Origin: Hydrocarboniphaga sp.
Lineage (GTDB): Bacteria > Pseudomonadota > Gammaproteobacteria > Nevskiales > Nevskiaceae
Length of the DNA: 40,386 bases
Assembly (NCBI GenBank): GCA_023254435.1
Contig: JALRLM010000160.1
Location: 1-40,386 of the forward strand
Direction: 5' to 3'
This document shows, in pieces, positions 16,857-25,843 of this stretch. Each line of letters opens with the position of its first letter. Position 1 is the stretch's first letter. Under the pieces are notes generated by a model. It was not told the origin of the DNA. It saw only the letters and a program-made list of their open reading frames with translations, and did no database searches. The position numbers and the translations under genes were made by a program.

Positions 16857-18875
16857 TCAAACCAGGCCCAGCGCATTGATCGCCAGGTCCACGAGCTTGA
16901 TGCCGATGAAGGGCGCGACGAGCCCGCCGAGGCCGTAGAGACCCAGGTTGCGTGCGAGCAGCTCCGACGCGCTCGCGGGCTTGTAGGGCGTGCCGCGCAG
17001 GGCCAGCGGAATCAGCGCAACGATGATCAGCGCGTTGAAGATCACCGCCGACAGCACCGCGCTGGCCGGTGATTGCAGCTGCATGACGTTGAGCGCCTGC
17101 AGCGCCGGATACACGCCGGTGAACAGCGCCGGCACGATGGCGAAATACTTGGCGACGTCGTTGGCGATCGAGAACGTGGTCAGCGAGCCACGCGAGATCA
17201 GCATCTGTTTGCCGACCAGCACCACGTCGATGAGTTTGGTGGGATCGCTGTCGAGATCGATCAGGTTGGCGGCTTCGCGTGCGGCCGGTGTGCCGCTGTT
17301 CATCGCCACGCCGACGTCGGCCTGCGCGAGCGCGGGCGCGTCGTTGCTGCCGTCACCGCACATCGCCACGAGCCGGCCTTCGGCCTGCGCCTTGCGGATC
17401 AGCTCGAGCTTTTTCTCGGGCGTGGCTTCGGCCAGGTAGTCGTCGACGCCGGCTTCGGCGGCAATGGCGGCCGCGGTCAGCGGGTTGTCGCCGGTGATCA
17501 TCACCGTGCGAATACCCATGCGGCGCAGTTCGTCGAAGCGCGCCTTGATGCCGGGCTTGACTACGTCGGTCAGCGCGATGATGCCCAGCAGCTTGCCGTT
17601 GCGCGACACCGCCAGCGGCGTGCCGCCACTGCGCGCGATCTTCTCGACCAGTTTGGTGGTCTCGGCATCGGCACTGACGTTCGACTGCTTGAGCACGGCC
17701 TGCACGGCGCCCTTGCGCAGCTGCGTGCCATCGTGCAGATCGGCGCCCGACAGACGTGTGGAAGCCGAGAACTCGATACGGTTGGCGACTGCGTTCGCAT
17801 CGGCGTCCGCGAGCTTCTGTTCGCGTATCAGTTCGACGATAGACTTGCCTTCGGGCGTGGCATCGGCCAGCGAGGCGTAGAGCGCGGCTTCGGCGAGTTG
17901 CTCACGCGATACATCGCCCACGGGAACCAGATGCGTCGCACGTCGATTGCCGAAGGTGATCGTGCCGGTCTTGTCGATCAGCAGCGTGTCGACGTCGCCC
18001 GCGGCTTCCACCGCGCGCCCCGACTTGGCGACGAGATTGCGGGCGGAAAGGCGATCCATGCCGGCGATGCCGATGGCCGACAGCAGGCCGCCGATGGTGG
18101 TCGGAATCAGCGTCACCAGCAACGCCGCGAGCAGTGGCACCGACAGCGAAATACCCGCGTAACTGGCCCAGGCCGGCAAGGTCATGACCACGAGCAGAAA
18201 GATCAGCGACAGGCCGATCAGCAGCACGGTCAGCGCGATCTCATTGGGCGTCTTCTGCCGCGAGGCGCCTTCGACGAGCGCGATCATGCGGTCGAGAAAG
18301 CTCTCGCCCGGATCGGCGCCGATGCGCACGACGATGGCGTCGGACACCACGCGCGTGCCGCCGGTGACGGCGCAGCGATCCGAGCCCGATTCGCGAATGA
18401 CCGGCGCCGATTCGCCGGTGATGGCGGACTCGTCCACCGAGGCGATGCCGTCGATCACTTCGCCATCGCCCGGAATCAGTTCGCCGGCTTCGACGAGCAC
18501 CAGATCGTTCTTGCGCAGCGTGCGATTGCTGACGAGTTCGAAGCGGCGGTTGTCGAGGCCCGCGAGCTTCTTGGCCTGTGTTTCGGTTTGCGCGGAACGC
18601 AGCGCATCGGCGCGCGCCTTGCCGCGGCCTTCGGCGAGTGCTTCGGCGAAGTTGGCGAAGATCACCGTGAACCACAGCCACAGCGCGATCTGCAGATCGA
18701 GGCCCAGCGACTGGCCGCCGCCGGTGAAGCTGGCGAGCGTCGACCCCGCGGCGATCACGGCGGTCATGAACATGACCGGATTGCGGAACAGCTTGCGCGG
18801 ATCGAGCTTGGTGATCGATTCGATCAGCGCGGGCTTGAGCAGCGAAGCCGACATCAGGGAGGCGGAATTTTCCAT
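16857..18875 (-). CDS. kdpB: KdpB, K+-transporting P-type ATPase catalytic subunit
   Basis: The 672-residue P-type ATPase carries the actuator motif TGESAPV, whose Ser is the inhibitory phosphorylation site in E. coli KdpB. It also carries the phosphorylation motif DKTGTIT and the hinge [24 protein letters not shown]. Membrane helices lie at about 35-75, 220-270 and in the C-terminal third. It hydrolyses ATP to drive K+ uptake through KdpA. It is 12 bp downstream of kdpA and upstream of kdpC. Long open frames on the opposite strand here are by-products of the high GC content. Confidence 0.97.
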   Translation of the reverse strand: MENSASLMSASLLKPALIESITKLDPRKLFRNPVMFMTAVIAAGSTLASFTGGGQSLGLDLQIALWLWFTVIFANFAEALAEGRGKARADALRSAQTETQAKKLAGLDNRRFELVSNRTLRKNDLVLVEAGELIPGDGEVIDGIASVDESAITGESAPVIRESGSDRCAVTGGTRVVSDAIVVRIGADPGESFLDRMIALVEGASRQKTPNEIALTVLLIGLSLIFLLVVMTLPAWASYAGISLSVPLLAALLVTLIPTTIGGLLSAIGIAGMDRLSARNLVAKSGRAVEAAGDVDTLLIDKTGTITFGNRRATHLVPVGDVSREQLAEAALYASLADATPEGKSIVELIREQKLADADANAVANRIEFSASTRLSGADLHDGTQLRKGAVQAVLKQSNVSADAETTKLVEKIARSGGTPLAVSRNGKLLGIIALTDVVKPGIKARFDELRRMGIRTVMITGDNPLTAAAIAAEAGVDDYLAEATPEKKLELIRKAQAEGRLVAMCGDGSNDAPALAQADVGVAMNSGTPAAREAANLIDLDSDPTKLIDVVLVGKQMLISRGSLTTFSIANDVAKYFAIVPALFTGVYPALQALNVMQLQSPASAVLSAVIFNALIIVALIPLALRGTPYKPASASELLARNLGLYGLGGLVAPFIGIKLVDLAINALGLV

Positions 18876-18887
18876 GGAGAACGTTCC

Positions 18888-20591
18888 TTAGAACTGCTGG
18901 CCGGCCAGCGTCGAAAAATGCTCCGCGACCGGACCGAGCGCGAGCGTCGGGAAATAGGTCAGGGCACCGACGATGAGAATCACGCCGATCAGCAGGGCGA
19001 CGAAGATCGCGCCATGCGTCGGAAAGGTGCCGGCCGAGGGCGGAATGCGCTTCTTGGCGGCCAGTGAACCGGCGATGGCGAGGATCGGTACGATGGGGCC
19101 GAAGCGGCCGATCAGCATGGCCAGCGCCAGCAGCGAGTTGTGGAACTCGGTATTGGCCGTGAGGCCGGCGAAGGCCGAGCCGTTGTTGCCGGTGGCCGAG
19201 GTGTAGGCGTAGAGCATTTCGGAGAGGCCATGCGGTCCGGGATTGGCGAGACCGGCAACGCCCGCCGGCAGCGCGATGGCAAACGCACCGATCACCAGGA
19301 TGCCCAGCGGCATCGGTATCAGCGCGGCGAACACCGCCAGCTTCATCTCGCGCGCTTCGATCTTCTTGCCGAGATACTCCGGCGTGCGACCCACCATGAG
19401 GCCGGCGATGAACACCGTCAGCAGCGCGAACACCAGCATGCCGTAGAGGCCCGAGCCGACGCCGCCGAAGATCACTTCTCCAAGCTGGATCATGACCATC
19501 GGCACCAGGCCGCCGAGTGCCGTGAAGCTGTCGTGCATGGCGTTGACGGCGCCGCAGGAGGCGGCCGTGGTGAACACCGCGTAGAGCACGGAACTCACGG
19601 TACCGAAGCGCACTTCCTTGCCCTCCATGTTGGCGAGTGCGGGATCGACACCGGCCGGGGTGGCGAAGGGGTTGCCCTGGGACTCGGCCCAGTAGGCGCA
19701 GCCCACGGCGATAGCCAGCGGAATCATCATCGCCGCGAACACCGCCCAGGCCTGGCGTTTGTCCCCGGCCATGCGGCCGAACAGGAACACCAGGCCGCCA
19801 CCGAGCGAGAGCATCGCCAGCAGCTGCAGGGCGTTGGACAGCGGCGTGGGGTTCTCGTAGGGATGCGCGGAATTGACGTTGTAGTAGCCGCCGCCGTTGG
19901 TGCCGAGGATCTTGATGGCCTCTTGCGAGGCGACCGGGCCCTGTACGAGCGTCTGCTGCGCGCCTTCGAGCGTGCTGGCCGACACCGCGGCCTCGAGGTT
20001 CTGCGGCACGCCCTGCCATACCAGCAGCAGCGCGAAGAGCAGCGACAGCGGCAGCAGCACGTAGAGCACCGAGCGCGTCATGTCGACGTAGAAGTTGCCG
20101 ACGTTTGCGGTCTCGCGGCGCACCAGGCCGCGCACCAGCGCCAGCACTACGGCGATGCCGGTGGCGGGCGACAGGAAGTTCTGCACCGTGAGACCGAAGG
20201 CCTGCGAGAACATCGACATCGTCGATTCGCCGCCGTAGGACTGCCAGTTGGTATTGGTGGTGAAACTGACGGCGGTATTGAGCGCCAGGTGCCAGGACAG
20301 GCCCGGCAGGCCGCTGGGGTTCAAGGGCAGCAGATGCTGGAACCTGAGAATGGCGAACAGCAGCGCGATGCCGCCGGCATTGACCAGCAGCAGGGCACGC
20401 GCGTATTCGGCCCAGTTCTGCTCGCGGCCCGCGTCGACGCCGCAGGTGCCGTAGACGATGCGCTCGGGCAGGGCCAGGGCGCCGCTGCGGTCGGGCGCCA
20501 GCATGGCCTGCAGATAGCGGCCGGCGAGCGGGCACAGCAGCAGCAGCGCGACCGCGAAGAACAGGATTTGAATCAGATCGGCGCTGTTCAT
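18888..20591 (-). CDS. kdpA: KdpA, K+-transporting ATPase channel subunit
   Basis: A 567-residue polytopic membrane protein close to the usual KdpA length. The four selectivity-filter-like loops are visible: [53 protein letters not shown] and [13 protein letters not shown]. They form the K+ filter of the complex. The ATG at 20591 shares its A with the kdpF stop (TGATG), which fixes the start, and the protein begins [12 protein letters not shown]. KdpA takes up K+ with high affinity and passes it to KdpB. Confidence 0.97.
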   Translation of the reverse strand: MNSADLIQILFFAVALLLLCPLAGRYLQAMLAPDRSGALALPERIVYGTCGVDAGREQNWAEYARALLLVNAGGIALLFAILRFQHLLPLNPSGLPGLSWHLALNTAVSFTTNTNWQSYGGESTMSMFSQAFGLTVQNFLSPATGIAVVLALVRGLVRRETANVGNFYVDMTRSVLYVLLPLSLLFALLLVWQGVPQNLEAAVSASTLEGAQQTLVQGPVASQEAIKILGTNGGGYYNVNSAHPYENPTPLSNALQLLAMLSLGGGLVFLFGRMAGDKRQAWAVFAAMMIPLAIAVGCAYWAESQGNPFATPAGVDPALANMEGKEVRFGTVSSVLYAVFTTAASCGAVNAMHDSFTALGGLVPMVMIQLGEVIFGGVGSGLYGMLVFALLTVFIAGLMVGRTPEYLGKKIEAREMKLAVFAALIPMPLGILVIGAFAIALPAGVAGLANPGPHGLSEMLYAYTSATGNNGSAFAGLTANTEFHNSLLALAMLIGRFGPIVPILAIAGSLAAKKRIPPSAGTFPTHGAIFVALLIGVILIVGALTYFPTLALGPVAEHFSTLAGQQF

Positions 20592-20680
20592 CAGAACCGC
20601 TCCGCACGCAGCAGCGCGTAGAGCAGATAGGCCAGAAGGCCCACCGCGATCGCGCCACCCCACCAGAATGCCAACGTCAT
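20591..20680 (-). CDS. kdpF: KdpF, small membrane subunit of Kdp ATPase
   Basis: A 29-residue, single-helix peptide starting [14 protein letters not shown] and ending ALLRAERF. The length, the hydrophobicity and the position directly before kdpA match KdpF, a lipid-like stabiliser of the complex. GAGG lies 8 bases before this ATG but only 2 bases before an in-frame ATG at 20686, so the inner start is favoured. The stop overlaps the kdpA start by one base. Confidence 0.9.
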   Translation of the reverse strand: MTLAFWWGGAIAVGLLAYLLYALLRAERF

Positions 20681-20726
20681 CGCCATCGCCTCGGATTGCT
20701 TTTGGGAGGGCGGCAGTATCGAAAGC

Positions 20727-20743
20727 GGAGGCGCTAAGCCTCC
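20727..20743 (-). promoter_or_regulatory. Hairpin in the kdpF leader
   Basis: GGAGGC and GCCTCC (6 bp) flank a five-base loop, between the proposed KdpE site and kdpF. It would form in the kdpFABC leader RNA, about 47 bases before the start. It may be structural or a chance palindrome. Confidence 0.3.
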
Positions 20744-20764
20744 ATTCCGATTGCGCGGGCAGAC

Positions 20765-20781
20765 TGTAAAGGCAGCGTAAA
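20765..20781 (-). promoter_or_regulatory. Probable KdpE-binding direct repeat upstream of kdpF
   Basis: On the minus strand TTTACG and TTTACA are spaced exactly 11 bases start to start (plus-strand coordinates 20776-20781 and 20765-20770). OmpR-family regulators bind direct repeats of this period. The E. coli kdp site also contains TTTATA and TTTACA. It sits about 85 bp upstream of kdpF, the right place for activation. The assignment is inferred from pattern and position. Confidence 0.55.
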
Positions 20782-20805
20782 AGTCGTCGTCCCGATGCGG
20801 GCAGC

Positions 20806-20856
20806 GATCCGGAGACGATCCGAAAAGCGCGATGGAAGCCAGCCGGAAATGATCCG
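20806..20856. repeat. GATCCG direct repeats between kdpF and the EF-hand gene
   Basis: GATCCG occurs at 20806, 20817 and 20851. The first two are 11 bp apart and the third is 34 bp further on. The second and third copies extend to GATCCGAAA. They lie in the divergent region between kdpF and the EF-hand lipoprotein gene. They may be helically phased binding sites for a regulator of either gene. Confidence 0.4.
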
Positions 20857-20939
20857 AAAGCGAACAGGGGGCACCGAAGTGCAAAGCCACGGTCTTACAC
20901 TGCGCATCTTCTCCCGATGCTCTCCGTGATCGCCGCCGC

Positions 20940-21263
20940 ATGGCCCATTCGCGTCGTTCCGTCCTGCAGCGGACCTGCCGTCCGCACCTCCTGGCCGCCT
21001 GCGGCCTGCTGCTCGTCCTGGCCGCCTGTGGTTCGGGCAAGGTCCGCGACGACGGTCCCGTCTCGTTCCAGCAGTTCGAGGCGGCCGATGCCGACCACGA
21101 CGGCAAGCTCGATCGCGAGGAGGTCAACGCCATTCCCGAACTGGCGCCGTACTTCAGCCGCATGGACACTGACCGCAGCGGCTATCTATCGTGGAGCGAG
21201 GTTCGCGCGGGGCGCTTCCCGGTCTATCGCATGCCGATGCCGCCGGGCCAGCGCGGCGAATGA
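20940..21263 (+). CDS. EF-hand lipoprotein
   Basis: The 107-residue protein has a basic n-region and a hydrophobic segment ending in the lipobox LAAC (Cys near residue 30). Two EF-hand calcium loops follow: DADHDGKLDREE and DTDRSGYLSWSE. A mature lipoprotein of about 78 residues is almost entirely the EF-hand pair, with a Pro/Met-rich tail. It probably binds Ca2+ in the periplasm or on the outer membrane; no partner is evident. A -10-like TACACT at 20896-20901 lies upstream, and no clear ribosome-binding site is present. Confidence 0.75.
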   Translation: MAHSRRSVLQRTCRPHLLAACGLLLVLAACGSGKVRDDGPVSFQQFEAADADHDGKLDREEVNAIPELAPYFSRMDTDRSGYLSWSEVRAGRFPVYRMPMPPGQRGE

Positions 21264-21359
21264 GCCTGTCGTGGCGGTCTGTGATTTTTCGCTGTATATA
21301 AGATTAAAGTTTGATGATTGCTTGAGCCTCCGCCAGGCGGCTCCAAACCGGGGAAGGGC

Positions 21360-22355
21360 ATGAACTCGCTCGTGCTGCTGCTGATTCTGCTGTTGGCGTT
21401 GATCCTGCTCGCGATGGGCCTGTCGGGACGCCGGCCGCAGCCCTCCGATGGCAGCTGGGTGGCGCTGTCGCCGACTGGTCGTGCCGGGCTCATCGTCGCC
21501 GCGTTCACGGTCGGGCTCGCGGCACTGGCCTGGCAATCGGGCTGGCTGCCGAACATGCGCAGCGACAGCGCGCGCAAGTGGTCGGCGCAGAGCGCGCCGA
21601 GCCCGTACACCCCTAACGCCAGTCCGGCGGCGGCGTCGCCGACGCTGTGGAACGAAGCAGCCAGTGCGCAGCAGCAGGCCGACGCCCGCCGTGCCGCGGG
21701 CTACCCCGATCCCTTGCCGACGACCTCGGCTCCGGCTCCCGAGCCGGCACCGCAGTCCGTCGCCGCTCCGGCTCCTGCTGCGCCCGCGCCGGCGACACCA
21801 GTGCCGACCGCGGTCGCCGCCGCCGAAGCGGAACCGGAATGCGAATGCCCGCCCAAAAAGCCCAAGCCGGCCGCCAAGCCCGCGAGCGCCGTGCCCAAGC
21901 GGGCGCTGGTGCAGCGCGCGCGGCGCGCCGGCGATGGCCGTCTCAATGTCTGCGACGTGCAGCAGCAGTACGGCATCACGGCGGCGAGCTATGGCGTCGC
22001 GGATCGCGCCGACGGCGGTTCGCAGCGGCTGGTTTCGGTCTCGGCCGGTGCCGGTGCGGTGACGGTGCAGAACCGGCTCGGCCCTGAGCAGCGTCGCGAA
22101 GTGCTGATCGTCAGCGTCGATGGCGGCAGCGTCGGTGAGCTGCAGCTGGGCCCCGGCAAGCGCAGCGGTACGCTCAGGCTGCGGTTGCCGGCCGGGGGCA
22201 GCGCGCGCTACCAGCTCAGCGGCTACACCGAGTTCACCGATGGCCGCCGCGTGCCCATCGAGGGTGAAGGCTGGATCGAGGCGGCCGACGGGCGTTTCGA
22301 CGTGCGCACGGCCGACGCCGACAACGGCGGCCTGCTGTTCCTCGAACCGGCCTGA
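21360..22355 (+). CDS. Pro/Ala-rich two-helix membrane protein of unknown function
   Basis: A 331-residue protein I do not recognise. Two hydrophobic segments lie near the N-terminus, about residues 3-21 and 38-55. A long low-complexity Pro/Ala linker (about 70-180) follows, containing a Cys-Glu-Cys motif (ECECPPKKPK). The C-terminal domain of about 140 residues (RLNVCDVQQQYGITAASYG to NGGLLFLEPA) is rich in beta-type alternation. The layout suggests an inner-membrane anchor, a linker spanning the periplasm and a folded outer domain. GGGAAGGG sits just before the ATG. The start at 21360 was preferred over an upstream TTG. The upstream sequence is AT-rich (TATATAAGATTAAAG), probably a promoter. 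Confidence 0.65.
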   Translation: MNSLVLLLILLLALILLAMGLSGRRPQPSDGSWVALSPTGRAGLIVAAFTVGLAALAWQSGWLPNMRSDSARKWSAQSAPSPYTPNASPAAASPTLWNEAASAQQQADARRAAGYPDPLPTTSAPAPEPAPQSVAAPAPAAPAPATPVPTAVAAAEAEPECECPPKKPKPAAKPASAVPKRALVQRARRAGDGRLNVCDVQQQYGITAASYGVADRADGGSQRLVSVSAGAGAVTVQNRLGPEQRREVLIVSVDGGSVGELQLGPGKRSGTLRLRLPAGGSARYQLSGYTEFTDGRRVPIEGEGWIEAADGRFDVRTADADNGGLLFLEPA

Positions 22356-22371
22356 GCGCTGGCCCGCTTCG

Positions 22372-22479
22372 GGAAGCTCTGATGAAGCTTGCGAGCGCAC
22401 GCCGGTCGCACGAAGACGCAGCGCAGTAACCGCAGCGTAGCGAGATGGACGTGTGGACAGCAGCTTAAGCAGAGCTTCC
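22372..22479. mobile_element. MITE-like element with 18-bp terminal inverted repeats
   Basis: GGAAGCTCTG (22372-22381) and CAGAGCTTCC (22470-22479) are perfect 10-bp inverted repeats. Allowing two mismatches the match extends to 16 of 18 bases (both ends have T and AAGCT inside). The 108-bp unit has no coding capacity and lies between two + strand genes. Its right end abuts TAGAAT (22482-22487), a possible -10 for the next gene. No clear target-site duplication is visible. It may be a relic or nonautonomous insertion element. Confidence 0.5.
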
Positions 22480-22513
22480 TTAGAATGCCGCCCTGCGAAA
22501 TCCGGAGACCGCC

Positions 22514-22792
22514 ATGCCCCGACTGTCCCATCTGTGCTGCGCGCTGTTGATTACGCTCACGGCGGCCTGCGCGTCGAAAAAGGCGATCGATACGGGCTCG
22601 CCCGACAGCATCATCGCGGCCGTCAATGTCGGCGACGAGGTCAACATCACGAGCAAGAACGGCAAGCTCTATCGCTTCGTGGTCACGCGCATGACCAACA
22701 AGGCCTTGTACGGCGACGGCTATCGCGTCGGCTACGACGAGATGGCGAGCCTCAAGCGCAGTGGCAAGACGCCCGAGGCACCGGGCGTCTGA
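22514..22792 (+). CDS. Small lipoprotein with a VGD...VxYD domain
   Basis: A 92-residue protein with a signal segment ending LTAAC, so probably a lipoprotein. The mature part contains VNVGDEVNITSKNG, YRFVVTRMTN and RVGYDEMASLK, a short beta-rich SH3-like pattern. GGAG lies 7 bases before the ATG. The protein converges with, and is clearly related to, the next lipoprotein: both have VGDxV, a VT strand and YD followed by L. The function is unknown, and a role in the cell envelope is inferred. Confidence 0.72.
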   Translation: MPRLSHLCCALLITLTAACASKKAIDTGSPDSIIAAVNVGDEVNITSKNGKLYRFVVTRMTNKALYGDGYRVGYDEMASLKRSGKTPEAPGV

Positions 22793-22802
22793 GGCCGGGG
22801 AC

Positions 22803-23180
22803 TCAGTTGTCGGGCGCGAAGTCGGCGTCTTCCAGGGCCTGCTTGAACAACAGCAGGGCGGCGGCGTACACCGCGACGAGAATGCCCACCACGAGGCCCG
22901 TGGTCCTGAGGCCGTCGAACTGCTCGACCTGCAGCTGCTCGATCTGGTCGTAGCGCACCGACCAGGCCTTGTCGGCCCGGTCGCGGCCGATGAAGCGCTC
23001 GGCCTCGATCGAGGTGACCTTGAGATCGTAGTGGCGCTGGGTCTTGGTCAGCACGCCTACTTGATCGCCCACGTGCAGTCTGGATTGCGTGGCCGGTACG
23101 CCGGGGCTATCGATGACCTGCATCGAATGACAGCCCACCAGACTCGGCACGACGACGGCCACGATCAGCTTGCGCAACAT
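22803..23180 (-). CDS. Small lipoprotein, paralogue of the convergent neighbour
   Basis: 125 residues from the ATG at 23180, with a lipobox SLVGC near residue 17. The core LHVGDQVGVLTK, YDLKVTSIEAERFIG and SVRYDQIEQLQ aligns with the lipoprotein at 22514-22792. Unlike it, this one has a C-terminal membrane helix (TTGLVVGILVAVYAAALLLF). The two genes are tail to tail with only 10 bp between stops. They may have arisen by duplication with inversion. The function is unknown. Confidence 0.7.
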   Translation of the reverse strand: MLRKLIVAVVVPSLVGCHSMQVIDSPGVPATQSRLHVGDQVGVLTKTQRHYDLKVTSIEAERFIGRDRADKAWSVRYDQIEQLQVEQFDGLRTTGLVVGILVAVYAAALLLFKQALEDADFAPDN

Positions 23181-23315
23181 GCTTCGCCCCCCGGAAGAAG
23201 CCGCCCCCCACGGGCGGTATCTCATCCTAACGGGGCATCGTGCTGTGAGGCGATGTAGCGCGCTCGCGCTCAATACCCAAACGCCAAAGCAGCCTCGTAT
23301 TGGGAGCGGCGAGCC

Positions 23316-24725
23316 TCAGGACCAGACCAGGCTCTTGGGCAGCGAGGCCAGCGAGCGATGCAGGGTCTGCGACAGCTGCGCCACGTGGCGGCGCAACTCG
23401 GGCACGGCGGTGGCTTCCCACAGTTGCGCACGCAAAAACGGCCCGACGTAGTGCAGCACGGGCGAGGAATAACCCTCGCGGTCGACCAGCCGGTATTCGT
23501 CGTCGACGATCAGGCCCAGACCCAGCTCGTCGGGCGTCAGCAAGCCGTCGTCGCGCAGCTGCGCGATCAGCGGCTCGGTGACGACGCGCGTGTCGCTTTC
23601 GGGACCGGTGCAGTTGATCACGCAGCCCGCCGCGATGCGCTGCGTCTGGCTGCCACCGCGGGCGCGCCACAGCACCTCGACGCCGTCGGCCTGTTCTTCG
23701 TAGCCCAGCACGCGGCCGGCCAGGATGTGCAGGTTGCCCTCGGCGCGCTCGGCGTCCAGCAGGCGTCCCAGCGCGGGGGCGCAGCGATGGCGGTGCGTGT
23801 CCCAGAACGTGCGCAGGTGGCGCAGGAAGCGGCGGCGTTCACGGCCGGGCAGCGCCTTCCACAGATCGGGCGTGGCGCCGCGCAGGCCGCCGATGATGTC
23901 GCGCCAGTCGACGTCCTCGGTGACCGCGAGCTGCAGCTCCTGACGCAGTCCGCGCAGGTAGTCGGCGGCGTTGGGCGTCTGCGGCAGGCGCCTGGGCAGG
24001 CCCGTGGTGTAGACCGGCCGGATCTCCAGTTCGCGATGCGGCTGCGGCAGCAGGCCGCGACGCGACAGCGCGTGGATGGGCGCGTGATGGCCACGCGCGC
24101 GTAGCGTCAGTAGCGTGTCGAGCATGGTCAGGCCGGTGCCGATCAAAAACACCGGCTCGTCGGGCTTGACCACCCACAGCGCGTCGGCGCGCCAGGGATC
24201 GCGCACGTAGCGCGGGCTGCTGTAGAAGCCTTCGTAATCGGGCGCCACGCGCGGGTCGGCCGGCGCAAAGTTGCCCAGTGCGAGTACCACGCGATCGGCG
24301 TCGAGGCTGCGGCGATTGGTGAGCTGGACGCGCGCGCCATCGCCGATCAGGTCGATACGCTGCACGTCGCCGACCATGGGGCGGTACTCGCTGCCCGCAG
24401 GTGCCTTGCGCACGGCCTCGCGCGTGATCCACTCCAGGTAGTCGCCGAAGATGCGGCGCGAGACGAAACTGTTGGCCGAGACGTCGGGATCGACGCTCTG
24501 CGCATAGCGCAGAAAACTGTCCTCGTCGTCCGGGAAGGCGCTCATGCGACCGGCCGGTACGTTGAGCACATGCTCGTCGGTGCGCGTGCCGTAGGCCAGG
24601 CCGCGCGCCATCAGGCCGGAGCGGTTGAGCAGGATCACGCGCAGCGGCTCGCTGGCCTTGCGCAGCAACTGGGCCGCGGTCACGGCGCCACAAAATCCCG
24701 CTCCGATGATGACGACGGTCTTCAC
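23316..24725 (-). CDS. FAD/NAD(P)-binding protein, YdhS/COG4529 type
   Basis: The 469-residue protein begins with a GTG at 24725 and has AAGGAA 7 bases upstream. The Rossmann motif VVIIGAGFCGAVTAAQLL (residues 4-21) binds FAD, and the second site is FLIGTGLTMLD. The DEHVLNVPAGRMSAFPD segment and LALGNFAPADP are typical of the FAD-NAD(P)-binding superfamily called YdhS-like. Some members act as N-hydroxylating or siderophore-related oxidoreductases, but the substrate is unknown here. It follows the iminopeptidase gene on the same strand after 170 bp, and the two may not be cotranscribed. Confidence 0.83.
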   Translation of the reverse strand: MKTVVIIGAGFCGAVTAAQLLRKASEPLRVILLNRSGLMARGLAYGTRTDEHVLNVPAGRMSAFPDDEDSFLRYAQSVDPDVSANSFVSRRIFGDYLEWITREAVRKAPAGSEYRPMVGDVQRIDLIGDGARVQLTNRRSLDADRVVLALGNFAPADPRVAPDYEGFYSSPRYVRDPWRADALWVVKPDEPVFLIGTGLTMLDTLLTLRARGHHAPIHALSRRGLLPQPHRELEIRPVYTTGLPRRLPQTPNAADYLRGLRQELQLAVTEDVDWRDIIGGLRGATPDLWKALPGRERRRFLRHLRTFWDTHRHRCAPALGRLLDAERAEGNLHILAGRVLGYEEQADGVEVLWRARGGSQTQRIAAGCVINCTGPESDTRVVTEPLIAQLRDDGLLTPDELGLGLIVDDEYRLVDREGYSSPVLHYVGPFLRAQLWEATAVPELRRHVAQLSQTLHRSLASLPKSLVWS

Positions 24726-24895
24726 GCCCGGCTTCCTTTCCCTGAACGATGACTGAGCGTCGCAAGACGCGTGCCCCGAAGGCTATCGGGCCGCGGCTGG
24801 CCGCGACCAATAGCCAAAGGGTCTAACTCAGGCTTGCGTAAGAACCTGGAAGCTCAGCAGTTTCAGGGCCAAGACGGCATCGCGCCGGCCTTGCG

Positions 24896-25843
24896 TCACA
24901 AGGCGGCGAAGCGGTCCGTGGCGGCGACGAGACGCGACAGGATGCCGGGTTCGCTGGCCGCATGACCGGCGTCGCCGACGATCTGCAGTTCGGCCTCGGG
25001 CCACACGCGGTGCAGGTCCCAGGCCGACTTGATCGGGCATACCACGTCGTAGCGGCCCTGCACGATCACGCCTGGGATGTGGCGGATGCGGTAGGCGTCG
25101 TCGAGCAGCTGGCTCGGGCTCTTGAAGAAGCCGCCGTTGACGAAGTAGTGGCATTCGATGCGGGCGAAGGCCTCGGCGAACTTGTCCTCGCCGAAGCGCG
25201 CCACCATGTCGCGGCTCGGCAGCAGCTTGCTCGTGGCGCCTTCCCAGATGCTCCAGGCCCGCGCGGCCTCGCGGCGTTCGATGGCGTGGTCGCTGGTCAG
25301 GCGCTTGTGGTACGCGGCGACCAGGTCGTGGCGCTCGTCGCGCGGAATCGGCCGCAGATAGTGCTCCCAGGCATCGGGGAACAGCCAGCTCGCGCCCTCC
25401 TGGTAGAACCAGCGGATCTCCTCGGGACGCAGCAGAAAGATGCCGCGCAGCACCAGCGCGCGCACGCGCTCGGGGTGCGTCTGCGCGTAGGCGAGCGCCA
25501 GCGTCGAGCCCCAGGAGCCGCCGAACACCACCCAGCGGTCGATGCCCAGCAGCTCGCGGATCCGTTCCATGTCGGCGACCAGATCCCAGGTGGTGTTGTC
25601 GCGCAGTTCGGCGTGCGGCGTGGAGCGGCCGCAACCGCGCTGGTCGAACAGCACGATGCGGTACAGCTGCGGATTGAAGAACTGCCGGTGCCAGGGCTCG
25701 GTGCCGCCGCCGGGGCCGCCGTGGACGAACACCACCGGCTTGCCCTTGGGATTGCCGCACTCCTCGACGTGCAGTTCGTGCAGCTCCGACACCTTGAGCC
25801 GGTGCGTGCGATAGGGTTCGACGGCGGGGTAGGGCTGTCCCAT
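24896..25843 (-). CDS. pip: Proline iminopeptidase (alpha/beta hydrolase)
   Basis: The 315-residue enzyme matches proline iminopeptidase in full. It has HGGPGGG (oxyanion region), DQRGCGRS, and GGSWGSTLAL with the nucleophile Ser110. The catalytic Asp lies in QGRYDVVCP and the His in GDAGHAASEP. The enzyme removes N-terminal proline from short peptides in the cytoplasm. The ATG at 25843 gives the usual MGQPYPAVEPY start. The ribosome-binding site is weak. Confidence 0.94.
   Translation of the reverse strand: MGQPYPAVEPYRTHRLKVSELHELHVEECGNPKGKPVVFVHGGPGGGTEPWHRQFFNPQLYRIVLFDQRGCGRSTPHAELRDNTTWDLVADMERIRELLGIDRWVVFGGSWGSTLALAYAQTHPERVRALVLRGIFLLRPEEIRWFYQEGASWLFPDAWEHYLRPIPRDERHDLVAAYHKRLTSDHAIERREAARAWSIWEGATSKLLPSRDMVARFGEDKFAEAFARIECHYFVNGGFFKSPSQLLDDAYRIRHIPGVIVQGRYDVVCPIKSAWDLHRVWPEAELQIVGDAGHAASEPGILSRLVAATDRFAAL

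Noticed and set aside
17073-19067. Long open frame on the plus strand opposite kdpB
   Set aside because: It is antisense to a strongly supported gene, has no family-like sequence and is rich in His/Arg/Gln as expected for the reverse of high-GC coding DNA.
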